A DNA stretch of 64,000 bases, from assembly GCA_963777695.1 (NCBI GenBank), contig CAVZRC010000003.1:2480001-2544000 (forward strand). The letters run 5' to 3'. How positions within the stretch are numbered: the first letter of the stretch is position 1; every line of letters begins with the position of its first letter. Below are positions 47,231 to 55,485 of this stretch, in pieces. The notes below the pieces were generated by a model. The model saw only the letters and a list, made by a program, of their open reading frames with translations. It was not told the origin of the DNA and did no database searches. A program made the translations under genes and the position numbers. The stretch comes from CAVZRC01 sp963777695. Lineage in GTDB: Bacteria; Planctomycetota; Planctomycetia; Isosphaerales; Isosphaeraceae.

Positions 47231-47761
47231 ATGGCGTCCCCGTCAATGTATCGTCGCATCCTCGGCCCGCGGTTCGACGCGCTGCCGTCGGTACTCCGCC
47301 GATTCCACGACGCAAGCGGGGGCGGCCGGGCTCGTGGGACTTTCCGCATCGATCGCGCGAGGGGTCGGTTGCGTAACGCATTGGCATCGTTACTGGGGCT
47401 GCCCAGGCCGGGCTCCCAGGTGCTGGTCGTGCTCCGCGTGCTCGTCGAGGGCGAGCGGGAGCGATGGATCCGCGACTTCGATGGACATCGCGTCGTGACA
47501 GTGCAGTGGGCACGCGGCGACCTCTTGATGGAATCCATCGGGTGGCACTCGTTCTCGACCGAGCTGGAGATCGACGGCTCGCGGCTCCGGTATGCGTTTC
47601 GTCGGGCGTGGTTCGTCGGCATCCCGCTGCCTCGTATACTGAGCCCCTCGGTGGAGAGCTATGTCGATGCCGGTGAGAACGGCTGGCGTGTCGTGGTCCG
47701 GATCTTCGCACCCTTCCTGGGCGAACTCGTCCGCTATGAAGGATGGATCGAGCCCGAATGA
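47231..47761 (+). CDS. DUF4166-family protein
   Basis: 176 residues. Family features: MYRRILGPRFDALPSVLRRF near the start, ARGTFRIDRARGRL, LASLLGLPRPG, WIRDFDGHRVVTVQ and a C-terminal beta-rich part (GWRVVVRIFAPFLGELVRYE). Its stop overlaps the start of the saccharopine-dehydrogenase-like gene (ATGA). In other bacteria DUF4166 is often fused or adjacent to such a dehydrogenase, so the two probably act together; the reaction is unknown. The ATG at 47231 follows GGAGGAGG. Confidence 0.8.
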   Translation: MASPSMYRRILGPRFDALPSVLRRFHDASGGGRARGTFRIDRARGRLRNALASLLGLPRPGSQVLVVLRVLVEGERERWIRDFDGHRVVTVQWARGDLLMESIGWHSFSTELEIDGSRLRYAFRRAWFVGIPLPRILSPSVESYVDAGENGWRVVVRIFAPFLGELVRYEGWIEPE

Positions 47762-48888
47762 GCGATTCGATACGTGTCGTCAGCGTCCTCGGCGGATACG
47801 GGATCTTCGGCGGTCGCGTCGCCGAGGCGATGGCTCGCGACGCGCGCTGCCGCGTCCGCGTCGTGGGCCGCAACGCGAAGATCGGCGGCAATTTCTCTCA
47901 CCGGATCGGGGCCGAGTTCCGTGCCGGGGTCCTCGATGATCCGGAATCGATCCGGCGGGCGATCGAGGGATCGTTCCTCGTCATCCATGCGGCCGGGCCG
48001 TTCCAGGGGGCCGACTATCGCGTCGCCGAGCTTTGCCTGGAGCAGGGCGCCCATTATCTCGACCTGGCCGACGCCCGCGAGTTCGTCGCCGGGATCGGCC
48101 GACTCGACGAGGAGGCTCGCCGGCGCGGGTTGCTCGTGGCCTCGGGCGTCAGCTCGACGCCCGCAATCACCTCGGCGATGATCGCCGAACTGGCGCCGGA
48201 GTTCGGCCGGATCGATCTGATCCATACCGCGCTGAGCCCGGGGAATCAGAACCCGAGGGGCGCTTCGACGATCGCCGCTGTGCTGAGCTACCTGGGGCGG
48301 ACGATCCGCGTCTGGCAGGACGATCGATGGGTCGATCGGCCCGGGTGGGGCGACGTCTGTCGGCTCGAGTTTCCGCCGCCCGTGGGATTCCGCCGCGTCC
48401 ACAATTGCGATGTCCCGGAGCTGGAGCTGTTCCCCGCCGCCTTCGGGGTGCGCACGGTGCGTTTCTCCGCCGGCCTGGAGCTGGACTTCCTGAACTACAT
48501 GCTCTCGCTCTGTGCCCGACCCTGCCGATGGTTCGGCCTCGACCTCTCGCGACGCGCCCGGCTCTTCCTCAATCTCTCGCTGATGCTCTTCCCGTTCGGG
48601 ACGACGAACGGCGCGCTGGCGATCTGGGTGAAAGGCCGCGACCAGGCCGGTCGGCCGATCGAGCGGCGGATCGCGATCGTCACCGACTACGACGGCCCGG
48701 CCACGCCGAGCTCGGCCGCGATCGTCCTGGCCCGGAAGATCCTCGACTCCGGTCCCCCTCGCACGGGCGCCTTCGCCTGCGTCGGACTCCTGACCCTCGA
48801 TGAGATCCTCGGCCATCTCCACCCGCTCGGGATCTGGAGTGTGCGCGGCGATGAATCCGGATGGTCGGCTTCGACGGAGAGGTCATAA
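47758..48888 (+). CDS. Saccharopine dehydrogenase-like NAD(P)-binding protein
   Basis: 376 residues. A Rossmann fold begins RVVSVLGGYGIFGGRVAEAM (GxxGxxG), with VRVVGRNAKIGG and VIHAAGPFQGADYRVAELCL, the usual start of saccharopine dehydrogenase family oxidoreductases. A second domain with hydrophobic patches (RARLFLNLSLMLFPFGTTNG) follows. It is translationally coupled to the DUF4166 gene. The substrate is not lysine-related as far as can be told; related proteins are often linked to lipid metabolism. Confidence 0.8.
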   Translation: MSDSIRVVSVLGGYGIFGGRVAEAMARDARCRVRVVGRNAKIGGNFSHRIGAEFRAGVLDDPESIRRAIEGSFLVIHAAGPFQGADYRVAELCLEQGAHYLDLADAREFVAGIGRLDEEARRRGLLVASGVSSTPAITSAMIAELAPEFGRIDLIHTALSPGNQNPRGASTIAAVLSYLGRTIRVWQDDRWVDRPGWGDVCRLEFPPPVGFRRVHNCDVPELELFPAAFGVRTVRFSAGLELDFLNYMLSLCARPCRWFGLDLSRRARLFLNLSLMLFPFGTTNGALAIWVKGRDQAGRPIERRIAIVTDYDGPATPSSAAIVLARKILDSGPPRTGAFACVGLLTLDEILGHLHPLGIWSVRGDESGWSASTERS

Positions 48889-49015
48889 CGTCCGCGATCG
48901 GCAAGAAAATCCACCTTCCGGAATTGGTCTGCAATAAAACCGCCCCTGTGAAGGCTCTATTCTCCCAGGATGGCAGGGCGTTTCATCCCGACCGAAGAAC
49001 CGATCCGGAGCGGTG

Positions 49016-49546
49016 ATGGATCGACGAGCCGAACGAATGGCGCAGGGTGATCCGTCGGCCTTTGCCGAGCTCTATGACGAATGCGCCGATCGGGTCCATC
49101 ACTACCTCGTCGTGCGGTTGGGTTCGCGGGCCGATGCCGACGACGTGTTGCAAGAGACGTTCGTCGGCCTGGCTCGTACGAGGAAGCGACTGGCCTCGGT
49201 GGACAACCTGCTGGCTTACGTGTTCGCGACCGCTCGGAATGAGGCGACTCGCCTGCTCGAACGCCAGGCGCGCGAGGGCCGCCTTCGAGCGGACTTCTCG
49301 CGAGAAGCGCTGTTCCATCAGTCGTCGGGCGCGGTCCACCGGGACATCGAGACGGCGGAATGGGTGACGGCTTCGCTGGTGAGGCTCAACCCCGATCTCC
49401 GCGAGATCGTGGAGTTGAAGTTCTATGCAGGACTGACCTTCCGCGAGATCGCCGAGGTGACCGGGCTCCCGCAGGGGACGGTCGCCACGCGGTATCGATC
49501 GGCCCTCGAGAAGATGCGCGGTCAGATGGTGGAGGACACCGAATGA
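49016..49546 (+). CDS. ECF RNA polymerase sigma factor
   Basis: 176 residues, intact. Region 2: DPSAFAELYDECADRVHHYL, ADADDVLQETFVGLARTRKR and LAYVFATARNEATRLLER. Region 4: LVRLNPDLREIVELKFYAGL and TFREIAEVTGLPQGTVATRY followed by RSALEKMRGQM. GGAG lies upstream of the ATG at 49016; a GTG one codon earlier is also possible. The stop overlaps the start of the next gene (ATGA), which encodes a likely membrane anti-sigma factor. Confidence 0.9.
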   Translation: MDRRAERMAQGDPSAFAELYDECADRVHHYLVVRLGSRADADDVLQETFVGLARTRKRLASVDNLLAYVFATARNEATRLLERQAREGRLRADFSREALFHQSSGAVHRDIETAEWVTASLVRLNPDLREIVELKFYAGLTFREIAEVTGLPQGTVATRYRSALEKMRGQMVEDTE

Positions 49547-50079
49547 GCGACGACATCGAACGACGGTTTCGTGGCCTGACGCCTCGGGGAGCGCCGCCAG
49601 AGCTTCGTCCCCGCGTGCTCGCCGCGGTCGTCGACGCGTTGCATCCGTCCGGCTACCGGCGCTCGCCACCGGCGCTCCACCCCGCGATGGCGGTCGCCGC
49701 CGGCGTGCTGATCGGGCTGGCATCGAACTTCTGGGTGATCGACACGCTCGATCGCCGGCTCGTGGCCGTGCTTGGGCCGCCACCCGTCTCGCGGCAAGCC
49801 GAGGAGATCGCCGCCGAGGTCGCCTCCGTCACCGACCCCGCCACCGGTCGATGGGTGTACGAGCGACTCTCCGCCAGCCACCCCCACGGTGATGACATGC
49901 GCCAGTACACTGTTCGGCTCCGGCAGATGATTCGGGATTTCACCTTCGACCCCAAGGGAACCGCCGATGAAGCGACTCAAGAGAATCCTCAAATGGACCT
50001 GGATCGTCGCGGGCGTCGCGACGGCCGTCCTGTTGATCTCCAATGCCTACTTCGTCTGGAGCACGGGATCACGGCTTGA
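49543..50079 (+). CDS. Probable membrane anti-sigma factor
   Basis: Begins at an ATG overlapping the sigma stop. An ~45-residue cytoplasmic head (DDIERRFRGLTPRGAPPELR) precedes one transmembrane helix (PAMAVAAGVLIGLASNFWVI) and a helical external part. This layout and position fit an anti-sigma factor, though no ZAS zinc motif is seen. The open frame runs to 50079 and would overlap the next gene by 113 bases. A one-base indel near 49953 (ccccaaggg) would instead stop it at 49970, overlapping the next ATG by 3 bases, the more usual arrangement. The true end is therefore uncertain. Confidence 0.6.
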   Translation: MSDDIERRFRGLTPRGAPPELRPRVLAAVVDALHPSGYRRSPPALHPAMAVAAGVLIGLASNFWVIDTLDRRLVAVLGPPPVSRQAEEIAAEVASVTDPATGRWVYERLSASHPHGDDMRQYTVRLRQMIRDFTFDPKGTADEATQENPQMDLDRRGRRDGRPVDLQCLLRLEHGITA

Positions 50080-51253
50080 GCGCCGCCTCGTCGCGCTTCG
50101 CCAGGCGGGCGACCCGGTGCAGCTTGCTGACCTCGCCCACGCGCCGATCCCGCCCGAGAAGAACGCAGACTCGTTCCTCCGCCGCGCCGCCGACGACCTG
50201 GACGCGATCCAGAAAGAACTCCTCGCCATGTATCCCAAGGTGGGCTTTCCGACCGGGGCGGTGGCGCCGGCCGACAGGGAGAAGCTGGAGGCGCTCTTCG
50301 CCGCCTACCCCGCGGTGATCCCGCTCCTGGAGCAGGCGGCCGACTGTCCCGACTCGGATCCCCAGCTCGATTGCACCCTGCCCGCGTCCCGCTTCCTCCA
50401 ACCGATCATGGATCGTACGAACAAGCATCGCCTGATCTATCGCGTCTTGCGGGCCCGCTCCGCCATGCTGCTATCGAAAGGCCGCGCCGACGAGGCGCTC
50501 GCCAACCAGGTCATGGCGTTGCGATTGACGCGTCGGCGGTGGCGCGAGCCGTCGCTCATCGGATATCTCGTGACGGTAGCCTGCGAGCAGGTGGCCATGG
50601 ACGGCGCGAACCAGGTCTTGCAGGCCGGCCCGGTGTCTCCTTCCGCTCGCCAGGCCCTCGAGAGCGAACTGGCCCTCCACGACACGATGGAGGGATACAC
50701 CTGGGCGCTCCGGAGCGAACGGGCGTTCTCACTCTCATCGATTCGAGAGATTCCCGGCACTCGCTTCTGGCTGATGCGAGGCTTCTCGAACGATGTGATG
50801 TCGCGGTTCATCGATCTTTACGATTGGTACTTGATCAGGGCGACCCAGCCCTATTACGTCGTAGCTTCCGCGAGGCGCACGTCCCCCCCTCCTAGCGGCG
50901 GCGCGAACTTCCTCGGAGCGCTGGTGACGCTACTCGCTCCGTCGCTGGACGCGGCCCGGCCTCCCGCCGAGCGCACCCGAGCGATGTCGCGTGCCCTGCG
51001 GATCCTGAACGCGATTCAAACGCGCGTGCCCCCGGGCAGCGATCTCGTGCCGAAACTCTCCGATCTCGAACTCCCTCCCGAATCGACGATCGATCCGTTC
51101 AACGGCGAGCCGATGCATGTGAAGCGGCTGCCGGAAGGCTGGTTGGTCTACTCGGTCGGGACTAATCTCATCGACGATGGCGGCATCCCCGACGGGAAAT
51201 CCGATGTCGGCGTCGGGCCGATCCGCCGGGAAGAACTCGAGAAGAAGCCCTGA
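49967..51253 (+). CDS. Membrane-anchored protein of unknown function
   Basis: 428 residues. An N-terminal transmembrane helix (WTWIVAGVATAVLLISNAYF) is followed by a long, mainly helical extracytoplasmic domain with ALRLTRRRWREPSLIGYLVT and a C-terminal PFNGEPMHVKRLPEGWLVYS segment. That segment is a motif seen in planctomycete proteins of this layout, where it lies in a small beta domain. AAGGGA precedes the ATG. It is the third gene of the ECF sigma operon and may be part of the signal-sensing machinery or a target. Confidence 0.6.
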   Translation: MKRLKRILKWTWIVAGVATAVLLISNAYFVWSTGSRLERRLVALRQAGDPVQLADLAHAPIPPEKNADSFLRRAADDLDAIQKELLAMYPKVGFPTGAVAPADREKLEALFAAYPAVIPLLEQAADCPDSDPQLDCTLPASRFLQPIMDRTNKHRLIYRVLRARSAMLLSKGRADEALANQVMALRLTRRRWREPSLIGYLVTVACEQVAMDGANQVLQAGPVSPSARQALESELALHDTMEGYTWALRSERAFSLSSIREIPGTRFWLMRGFSNDVMSRFIDLYDWYLIRATQPYYVVASARRTSPPPSGGANFLGALVTLLAPSLDAARPPAERTRAMSRALRILNAIQTRVPPGSDLVPKLSDLELPPESTIDPFNGEPMHVKRLPEGWLVYSVGTNLIDDGGIPDGKSDVGVGPIRREELEKKP

Positions 51254-51593
51254 TCTGTCGAGAAGATGCCGAGGCGTCGATTTCACGGCTACGGGCCAGG
51301 CCGCTTGCCCGATCGACGCTCGTCTTCCCGATCCGTCGCGAGGCCGCGGCCGAAAGACGGTCCTCGTTCACAACGAGGAGGGGGTTGACAATGGCGGCGT
51401 TGACCTCCGATAGTGAGGTCATCAGTTGCGAGCTTCCAGGGATGTCTTCTTCCCTCCCTGGGAAGACAATATCCCCGAGAACCGCCGGCCTCTCCGCACG
51501 ATTCTCCTTGTCGGCCGGCACCCTCGAATCGAACCTGTCGTCGTTGGATTCAAGATGGGTCCCTGTGCTTCCTGGTTGCCCGGAGCGCACCGC
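51254..51593. other. Upstream region of the hydrogenase operon
   Basis: No gene supported. It contains a near-perfect hairpin, cttccaggga (51430..51439) with tccctgggaag (51453..51463), which could be a regulatory stem or weak terminator for the upstream operon, though no T run follows. The hypF frame is open across the right part of the region, but those codons precede the acylphosphatase fold and lack a ribosome-binding site. Confidence 0.4.
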
Positions 51594-53960
51594 ATGGACC
51601 GTCGCGCCATCACCATCAGTGGGATCGTCCAGGGGGTTGGTTTCCGACCTCATGTCTACCTGATGGCGCACAGGCTGCAACTTCGGGGCTTCGTCGGTAA
51701 CCGAGGCGCCAGTGTCCTCGTCGAGGTCGAGGGCGAGCCGAACGCCCTGGACCAATTCGTTTTCGACCTGGCGAACGCGCCACCACCCCTGGCTCGGATC
51801 GATGATCTACGATGGTCGTCTCGCCCGCCGCGCGGCGATCCTTCGTTTCGGATCGAGCCGAGCGAGGTCGATCCGGCGAGCCCGATCTTCATCTCCCCCG
51901 ACGTCGCGACCTGCGAGGATTGCCTGGCCGAGCTGTTCGATCCCCGCGATCGTCGCTATCGGTATCCGTTCCTCAACTGCACGAATTGCGGCCCCAGACT
52001 CACGATCATCACCGGCGCGCCCTACGATCGCGAGCGGACGAGCATGGCGGCATTCGCCATGTGCCCCGCGTGTCGGGCCGAGTATGAAGACCCGACCGAC
52101 CGACGATTCCACGCGCAGCCGATCGCCTGTCCGACTTGCGGGCCTCGACTCAAATTCCTGGACCGATCGGGACGGCCGGTTGAGACGTCCGACCCCATCG
52201 CCCGCGCGGCCGAGGCGCTGCGGGACGGGATGATCGGTGCGATCAAGGGATTGGGCGGCTATCATCTGGCCTGTATCGCGGGAACGGGAGACTCGCGATC
52301 GGAGCAGGCGTTGGCGCAATTGCGCAGTCGGAAGCACCGCGACGAGAAACCCTTCGCGCTCATGGTCGGCGATCTCGCCGCGGTCCGAGCGATCTGCGAG
52401 GTCTCTCGCGAGGAGCAATCGCTGCTCGTCTCGACCCGCCGGCCCATCGTGCTGCTTCGCCGCAAGCCGAGTGCGCCCGTGGCCGAGGGAGTCGCGCCGC
52501 GAGACCCGTGGCTCGGCGTGATGCTGCCCTATACCCCCTTGCATCACCTCCTCCTGCGCGAGCTGGACGGCATGCCCCTGGTGATGACCAGCGGCAATCG
52601 ATCCGACGAGCCGATCGCCTATGAGGACCGCGATGCGCTCGAACGCCTGTCGGGCATCGCCGACTTCTTCCTGGTACACGACCGGCCGATCCATCTCCGC
52701 TGCGACGACTCGGTGACCCGGGTCGTTGCCGGGCGCGAGATGCCGATCCGCCGCTCGCGTGGCGACGCGCCACGACCGCTCGCCCTGCCGGTCGAGTGCC
52801 GCCTACCGACGCTCGCCCTCGGCGGCCAGTTGAAGGCGACGTTCGCGATGGGCCGGGGGCGTCATGCCTTCCTCAGCCATCACATCGGCGATCTCGATCA
52901 CTACCAGGCGTTCCGCGCCTTTACCGAGGCGATCGCGCATTATCAGCGGCTTTTCGCACTGCGGCCGGAGGTCCTGGTCCACGATTTGCACGCCGATTAC
53001 GCATCGACGCGGTATGCGCGGGAGCAGGCCGGCTCATCTCTGATGATGGGTGTCCAGCATCATCACGCGCACATGGCCAGTTGTATGGCGGAGAACGATC
53101 TCGATGAGCCCGTGATCGGCGTGACGTTCGATGGCACGGGTTTCGGTACGGATGGCACCATCTGGGGTGGGGAGTTCCTGATGGGGGATTACCGCGCCTT
53201 CCAGCGATTGGCTCACCTCCGCCCGGTTGCGATGCCGGGAGGCGATCGGGCGATCCGCGAGCCCTGGCGGATGGCGGCCTCGTACCTGGCCGATGCCGGA
53301 CAGGATGTCTCGATGCTGTCGGGGGTCATCCCCGCCTCGTCGCTCCGCGTCGTCGAGACGATGATCGTGCGTCGGATCAATGCGCCGACGACTTCCAGCG
53401 CGGGCCGGCTCTTCGACGCGGTCGCCGCCCTGGCCGGGGTCCGACAGCAGGTCAGCTACGAAGGGCAGGCGGCCATCGAGCTGGAATGGCTCGCCTCGGG
53501 AGTTGACGCGGATGGGGCCTATGCCTTCGACGTGGAGGAGACCCGCGAAGGGACTCCCGCCGTGCAGACACTGGTGCTCGACATGCGGCCGACGATCATC
53601 GAGGTCGTCGGGGACGTGCGGCGCCGGGTCGCCCCGGCGGTGATCGGCCGACGGTTCCATGCGACGATCGTGGAGATGATCGCCCGGGTCTGCGCCCGCC
53701 TGCGTGCGAGGACCGGCGTGGACGCGGTGGTGCTCAGCGGCGGTGTCTTCCTCAACGCGCTCCTGGCCGAGGGGGCCGCCGCCCGGCTCGACGATGATGG
53801 TTTCCGGGTCTACCGGCATCGCCGGGTGCCGCCGAACGACGGGGGGCTCAGCCTGGGCCAGCTCGCCATCGCCGCGGTTCAATGTAGGGTGGGTGAAACC
53901 CACCGATCAAATCAGCAGGAGATCAGTGGGTTTCACCCACCCTACGAATCGCCCCGATGA
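51594..53960 (+). CDS. hypF: Carbamoyltransferase HypF
   Basis: 788 residues; makes the thiocarbamate that becomes the cyanide ligand of the [NiFe] active site, working with HypE. Domains in order: acylphosphatase (RRAITISGIVQGVGFRPHVY), zinc fingers (CEDCLAELFDP, FLNCTNCGPR, MCPACRAEY, ACPTCGPR), YrdC-like (GMIGAIKGLGGYHLACIAG, RSRKHRDEKPFALMV, MPLVMTSGNRSDEPI), and the Kae1-like carbamoyltransferase (GVQHHHAHMASCMAEN, GVTFDGTGFGTDGTIWGGEF, VVLSGGVFLNALL). First gene of the hydrogenase operon. I start at the ATG at 51594. The last ~24 codons, after GQLAIAAVQ, come from a palindromic repeat that supplies the stop. Confidence 0.95.
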   Translation: MDRRAITISGIVQGVGFRPHVYLMAHRLQLRGFVGNRGASVLVEVEGEPNALDQFVFDLANAPPPLARIDDLRWSSRPPRGDPSFRIEPSEVDPASPIFISPDVATCEDCLAELFDPRDRRYRYPFLNCTNCGPRLTIITGAPYDRERTSMAAFAMCPACRAEYEDPTDRRFHAQPIACPTCGPRLKFLDRSGRPVETSDPIARAAEALRDGMIGAIKGLGGYHLACIAGTGDSRSEQALAQLRSRKHRDEKPFALMVGDLAAVRAICEVSREEQSLLVSTRRPIVLLRRKPSAPVAEGVAPRDPWLGVMLPYTPLHHLLLRELDGMPLVMTSGNRSDEPIAYEDRDALERLSGIADFFLVHDRPIHLRCDDSVTRVVAGREMPIRRSRGDAPRPLALPVECRLPTLALGGQLKATFAMGRGRHAFLSHHIGDLDHYQAFRAFTEAIAHYQRLFALRPEVLVHDLHADYASTRYAREQAGSSLMMGVQHHHAHMASCMAENDLDEPVIGVTFDGTGFGTDGTIWGGEFLMGDYRAFQRLAHLRPVAMPGGDRAIREPWRMAASYLADAGQDVSMLSGVIPASSLRVVETMIVRRINAPTTSSAGRLFDAVAALAGVRQQVSYEGQAAIELEWLASGVDADGAYAFDVEETREGTPAVQTLVLDMRPTIIEVVGDVRRRVAPAVIGRRFHATIVEMIARVCARLRARTGVDAVVLSGGVFLNALLAEGAAARLDDDGFRVYRHRRVPPNDGGLSLGQLAIAAVQCRVGETHRSNQQEISGFHPPYESPR
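53884..53945. repeat. Perfect 20-bp inverted repeat at the hypF 3' end
   Basis: Left arm gtagggtgggtgaaacccac (53884..53903) and right arm gtgggtttcacccaccctac (53926..53945) are perfect complements with a 22-base spacer, and each arm is partly self-complementary. The pairing extends five more bases with one mismatch. It looks like a dispersed MITE- or REP-like unit inserted at the end of hypF; it encodes the last residues of HypF and lies immediately before hypC. Confidence 0.85.
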
Positions 53961-53980
53961 AGGAAAGAGGGGGAATGCCG

Positions 53981-54298
53981 ATGTGCCTTGCGATCCCCGG
54001 TCGAGTCGTCGAGACCTATCGCGAACACGATGTCCTGATGGGCAAGGTCGAGTTCGGCGGGATCTGCCGTCGCGTCTGTCTCGAGCATGTACCCGAGGTG
54101 GTGCCCGACGATTATGTGCTGGTTCACGTCGGCTTCGCCCTGTCGCGCATCGACGAGGCCGAGGCACGCCGCGTGTTCGAGTTCCTCGAACAGATGGATC
54201 AACTCGATGAGCTGAAGGAACCCTCGGAGTTCGCGCCCGGTCATTTCGCCAATGATGTAGGCGCGCTCGGGGAATCCTCCCTGGCCCCCCCTTCGTAA
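53981..54298 (+). CDS. hypC: Hydrogenase assembly chaperone HypC
   Basis: Starts MCLAIPGRVVETY, the HypC signature, with the essential Cys2 that carries the iron-dicyano-carbonyl intermediate between HypD and the large subunit. GKVEFGGICRRVCLEHVPEV and DYVLVHVGFALSRIDEAEA follow. The start must be the ATG at 53981 so that cysteine becomes N-terminal; it is six bases after GGGGGA. At 105 residues it is longer than the usual 75-95: the last ~10 codons (GESSLAPPS) run into another palindromic repeat. Confidence 0.93.
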   Translation: MCLAIPGRVVETYREHDVLMGKVEFGGICRRVCLEHVPEVVPDDYVLVHVGFALSRIDEAEARRVFEFLEQMDQLDELKEPSEFAPGHFANDVGALGESSLAPPS

Positions 54299-54332
54299 GG
54301 GGGGAAAGGAAGGCACCCTTACGAAGGGGGCC
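54283..54332. repeat. Palindromic repeat at the hypC 3' end
   Basis: Left arm ggcccccccttcgtaagggg (54283..54302) and right arm cccttacgaagggggcc (54316..54332) pair with a 13-base loop, apart from two extra C's on the left. The stop codon of hypC is inside the left arm. It may reduce read-through or set transcript ends between hypC and hypD. Confidence 0.8.
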
Positions 54333-54363
54333 ACGCGGGCTTCCAGAAACAGGGGGGGCGATC

Positions 54364-55485
54364 ATGAAGCACCTCGACGAGTACCGGGACGGCACGGCCG
54401 CGAAGAAGCTGGCGTCCGCGATCGCGCAGGCGGTCACCCGCCCCTGGACCATCATGGAGGTCTGCGGCGGCCAGACGCACAGCATCGTCAAGTATGGGAT
54501 TGATCGAATCTTGCCGCCTGAGCTCGAGCTGGTCCATGGGCCCGGCTGCCCGGTCTGCGTCACGTCGCTGGAGACGATCGACCGGGCGCACGCGATCGCC
54601 TCGCGGCCCGGCGTGATCTTCTGCTCGTTCGGCGACATGCTCCGGGTACCGGGCTCGCGCGGGGACCTCTTGCAGCTCAAGTCGCGGGGGAGCGACGTCC
54701 GGATCGTTTATTCACCCCTCGATGCAGTGAATCTCGCGGCGGCCAACCCGGACCGTCAGGTCGTGTTCTTCGCGATCGGCTTCGAAACGACGTCGCCTCC
54801 CAACGCGATGGCGGTCTGGATGGCCCGCAGGCGTCGCCTGTCGAACTTCAGCGTGCTCGTCTCGCACGTCCTGGTGCCGCCGGTCATGACGGCCCTCCTC
54901 CGGGCGCCGGACAACCGGGTCCAGGGGTTCCTCGGGCCGGGTCACGTCTGCGCCGTCATGGGTCATGAGGAATACGAGCCCATCGTTCGCCGTTTTCACG
55001 TGCCGATCGTGATCACCGGCTTCGAGCCGGTCGACCTGCTCGAGGGCGTGCTGCTCACCGTCCGGCAGCTCGAGTCGGGCCGCGCCGAGGTCGAGAATGC
55101 CTATGCCCGCGCAGTGCGCCGCCAGGGGAATCTCGAGGCCCGTCGGCTGATCGATGAGGTGTTCGAGGTCTGCGACCGCAAGTGGCGCGGCGTCGGCCTG
55201 ATCCCCGAGAGCGGATTCCGGCTACGACGCGCCTATCAAGATCACGATGCCGAGCGGATCTTCGAGGTCGACGACATCGAGACGCAGGAGTCGCCGGTCT
55301 GCATCAGCGGACAGATCCTCAAGGGGCTGAAGAAGCCGCACGACTGCCCCGCGTTCGGCAAGGAATGCACCCCACAGACGCCGTTCGGCGCAACGATGGT
55401 CTCGTCGGAGGGCTCCTGCGCCGCCTATTACGCCTATGGCCGACATCTCGAAGCGGCAGTCGGTATTCAAGGGAGTCGGTATTGA
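54364..55485 (+). CDS. hypD: Hydrogenase maturation protein HypD
   Basis: 373 residues. Conserved motifs: MEVCGGQTHSIVKYGID, HGPGCPVCVTSLETID, FAIGFETTSPP, GFLGPGHVCAVMGHEEYEPI, and the 4Fe-4S ligands in CISGQILKG, HDCPAFGKECTPQTPFG and SEGSCAAYYAYG. HypD and HypC form the scaffold on which Fe(CN)2CO is assembled. Its stop overlaps the hypE start by one base (TGATG), so the two are translationally coupled. Confidence 0.96.
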   Translation: MKHLDEYRDGTAAKKLASAIAQAVTRPWTIMEVCGGQTHSIVKYGIDRILPPELELVHGPGCPVCVTSLETIDRAHAIASRPGVIFCSFGDMLRVPGSRGDLLQLKSRGSDVRIVYSPLDAVNLAAANPDRQVVFFAIGFETTSPPNAMAVWMARRRRLSNFSVLVSHVLVPPVMTALLRAPDNRVQGFLGPGHVCAVMGHEEYEPIVRRFHVPIVITGFEPVDLLEGVLLTVRQLESGRAEVENAYARAVRRQGNLEARRLIDEVFEVCDRKWRGVGLIPESGFRLRRAYQDHDAERIFEVDDIETQESPVCISGQILKGLKKPHDCPAFGKECTPQTPFGATMVSSEGSCAAYYAYGRHLEAAVGIQGSRY

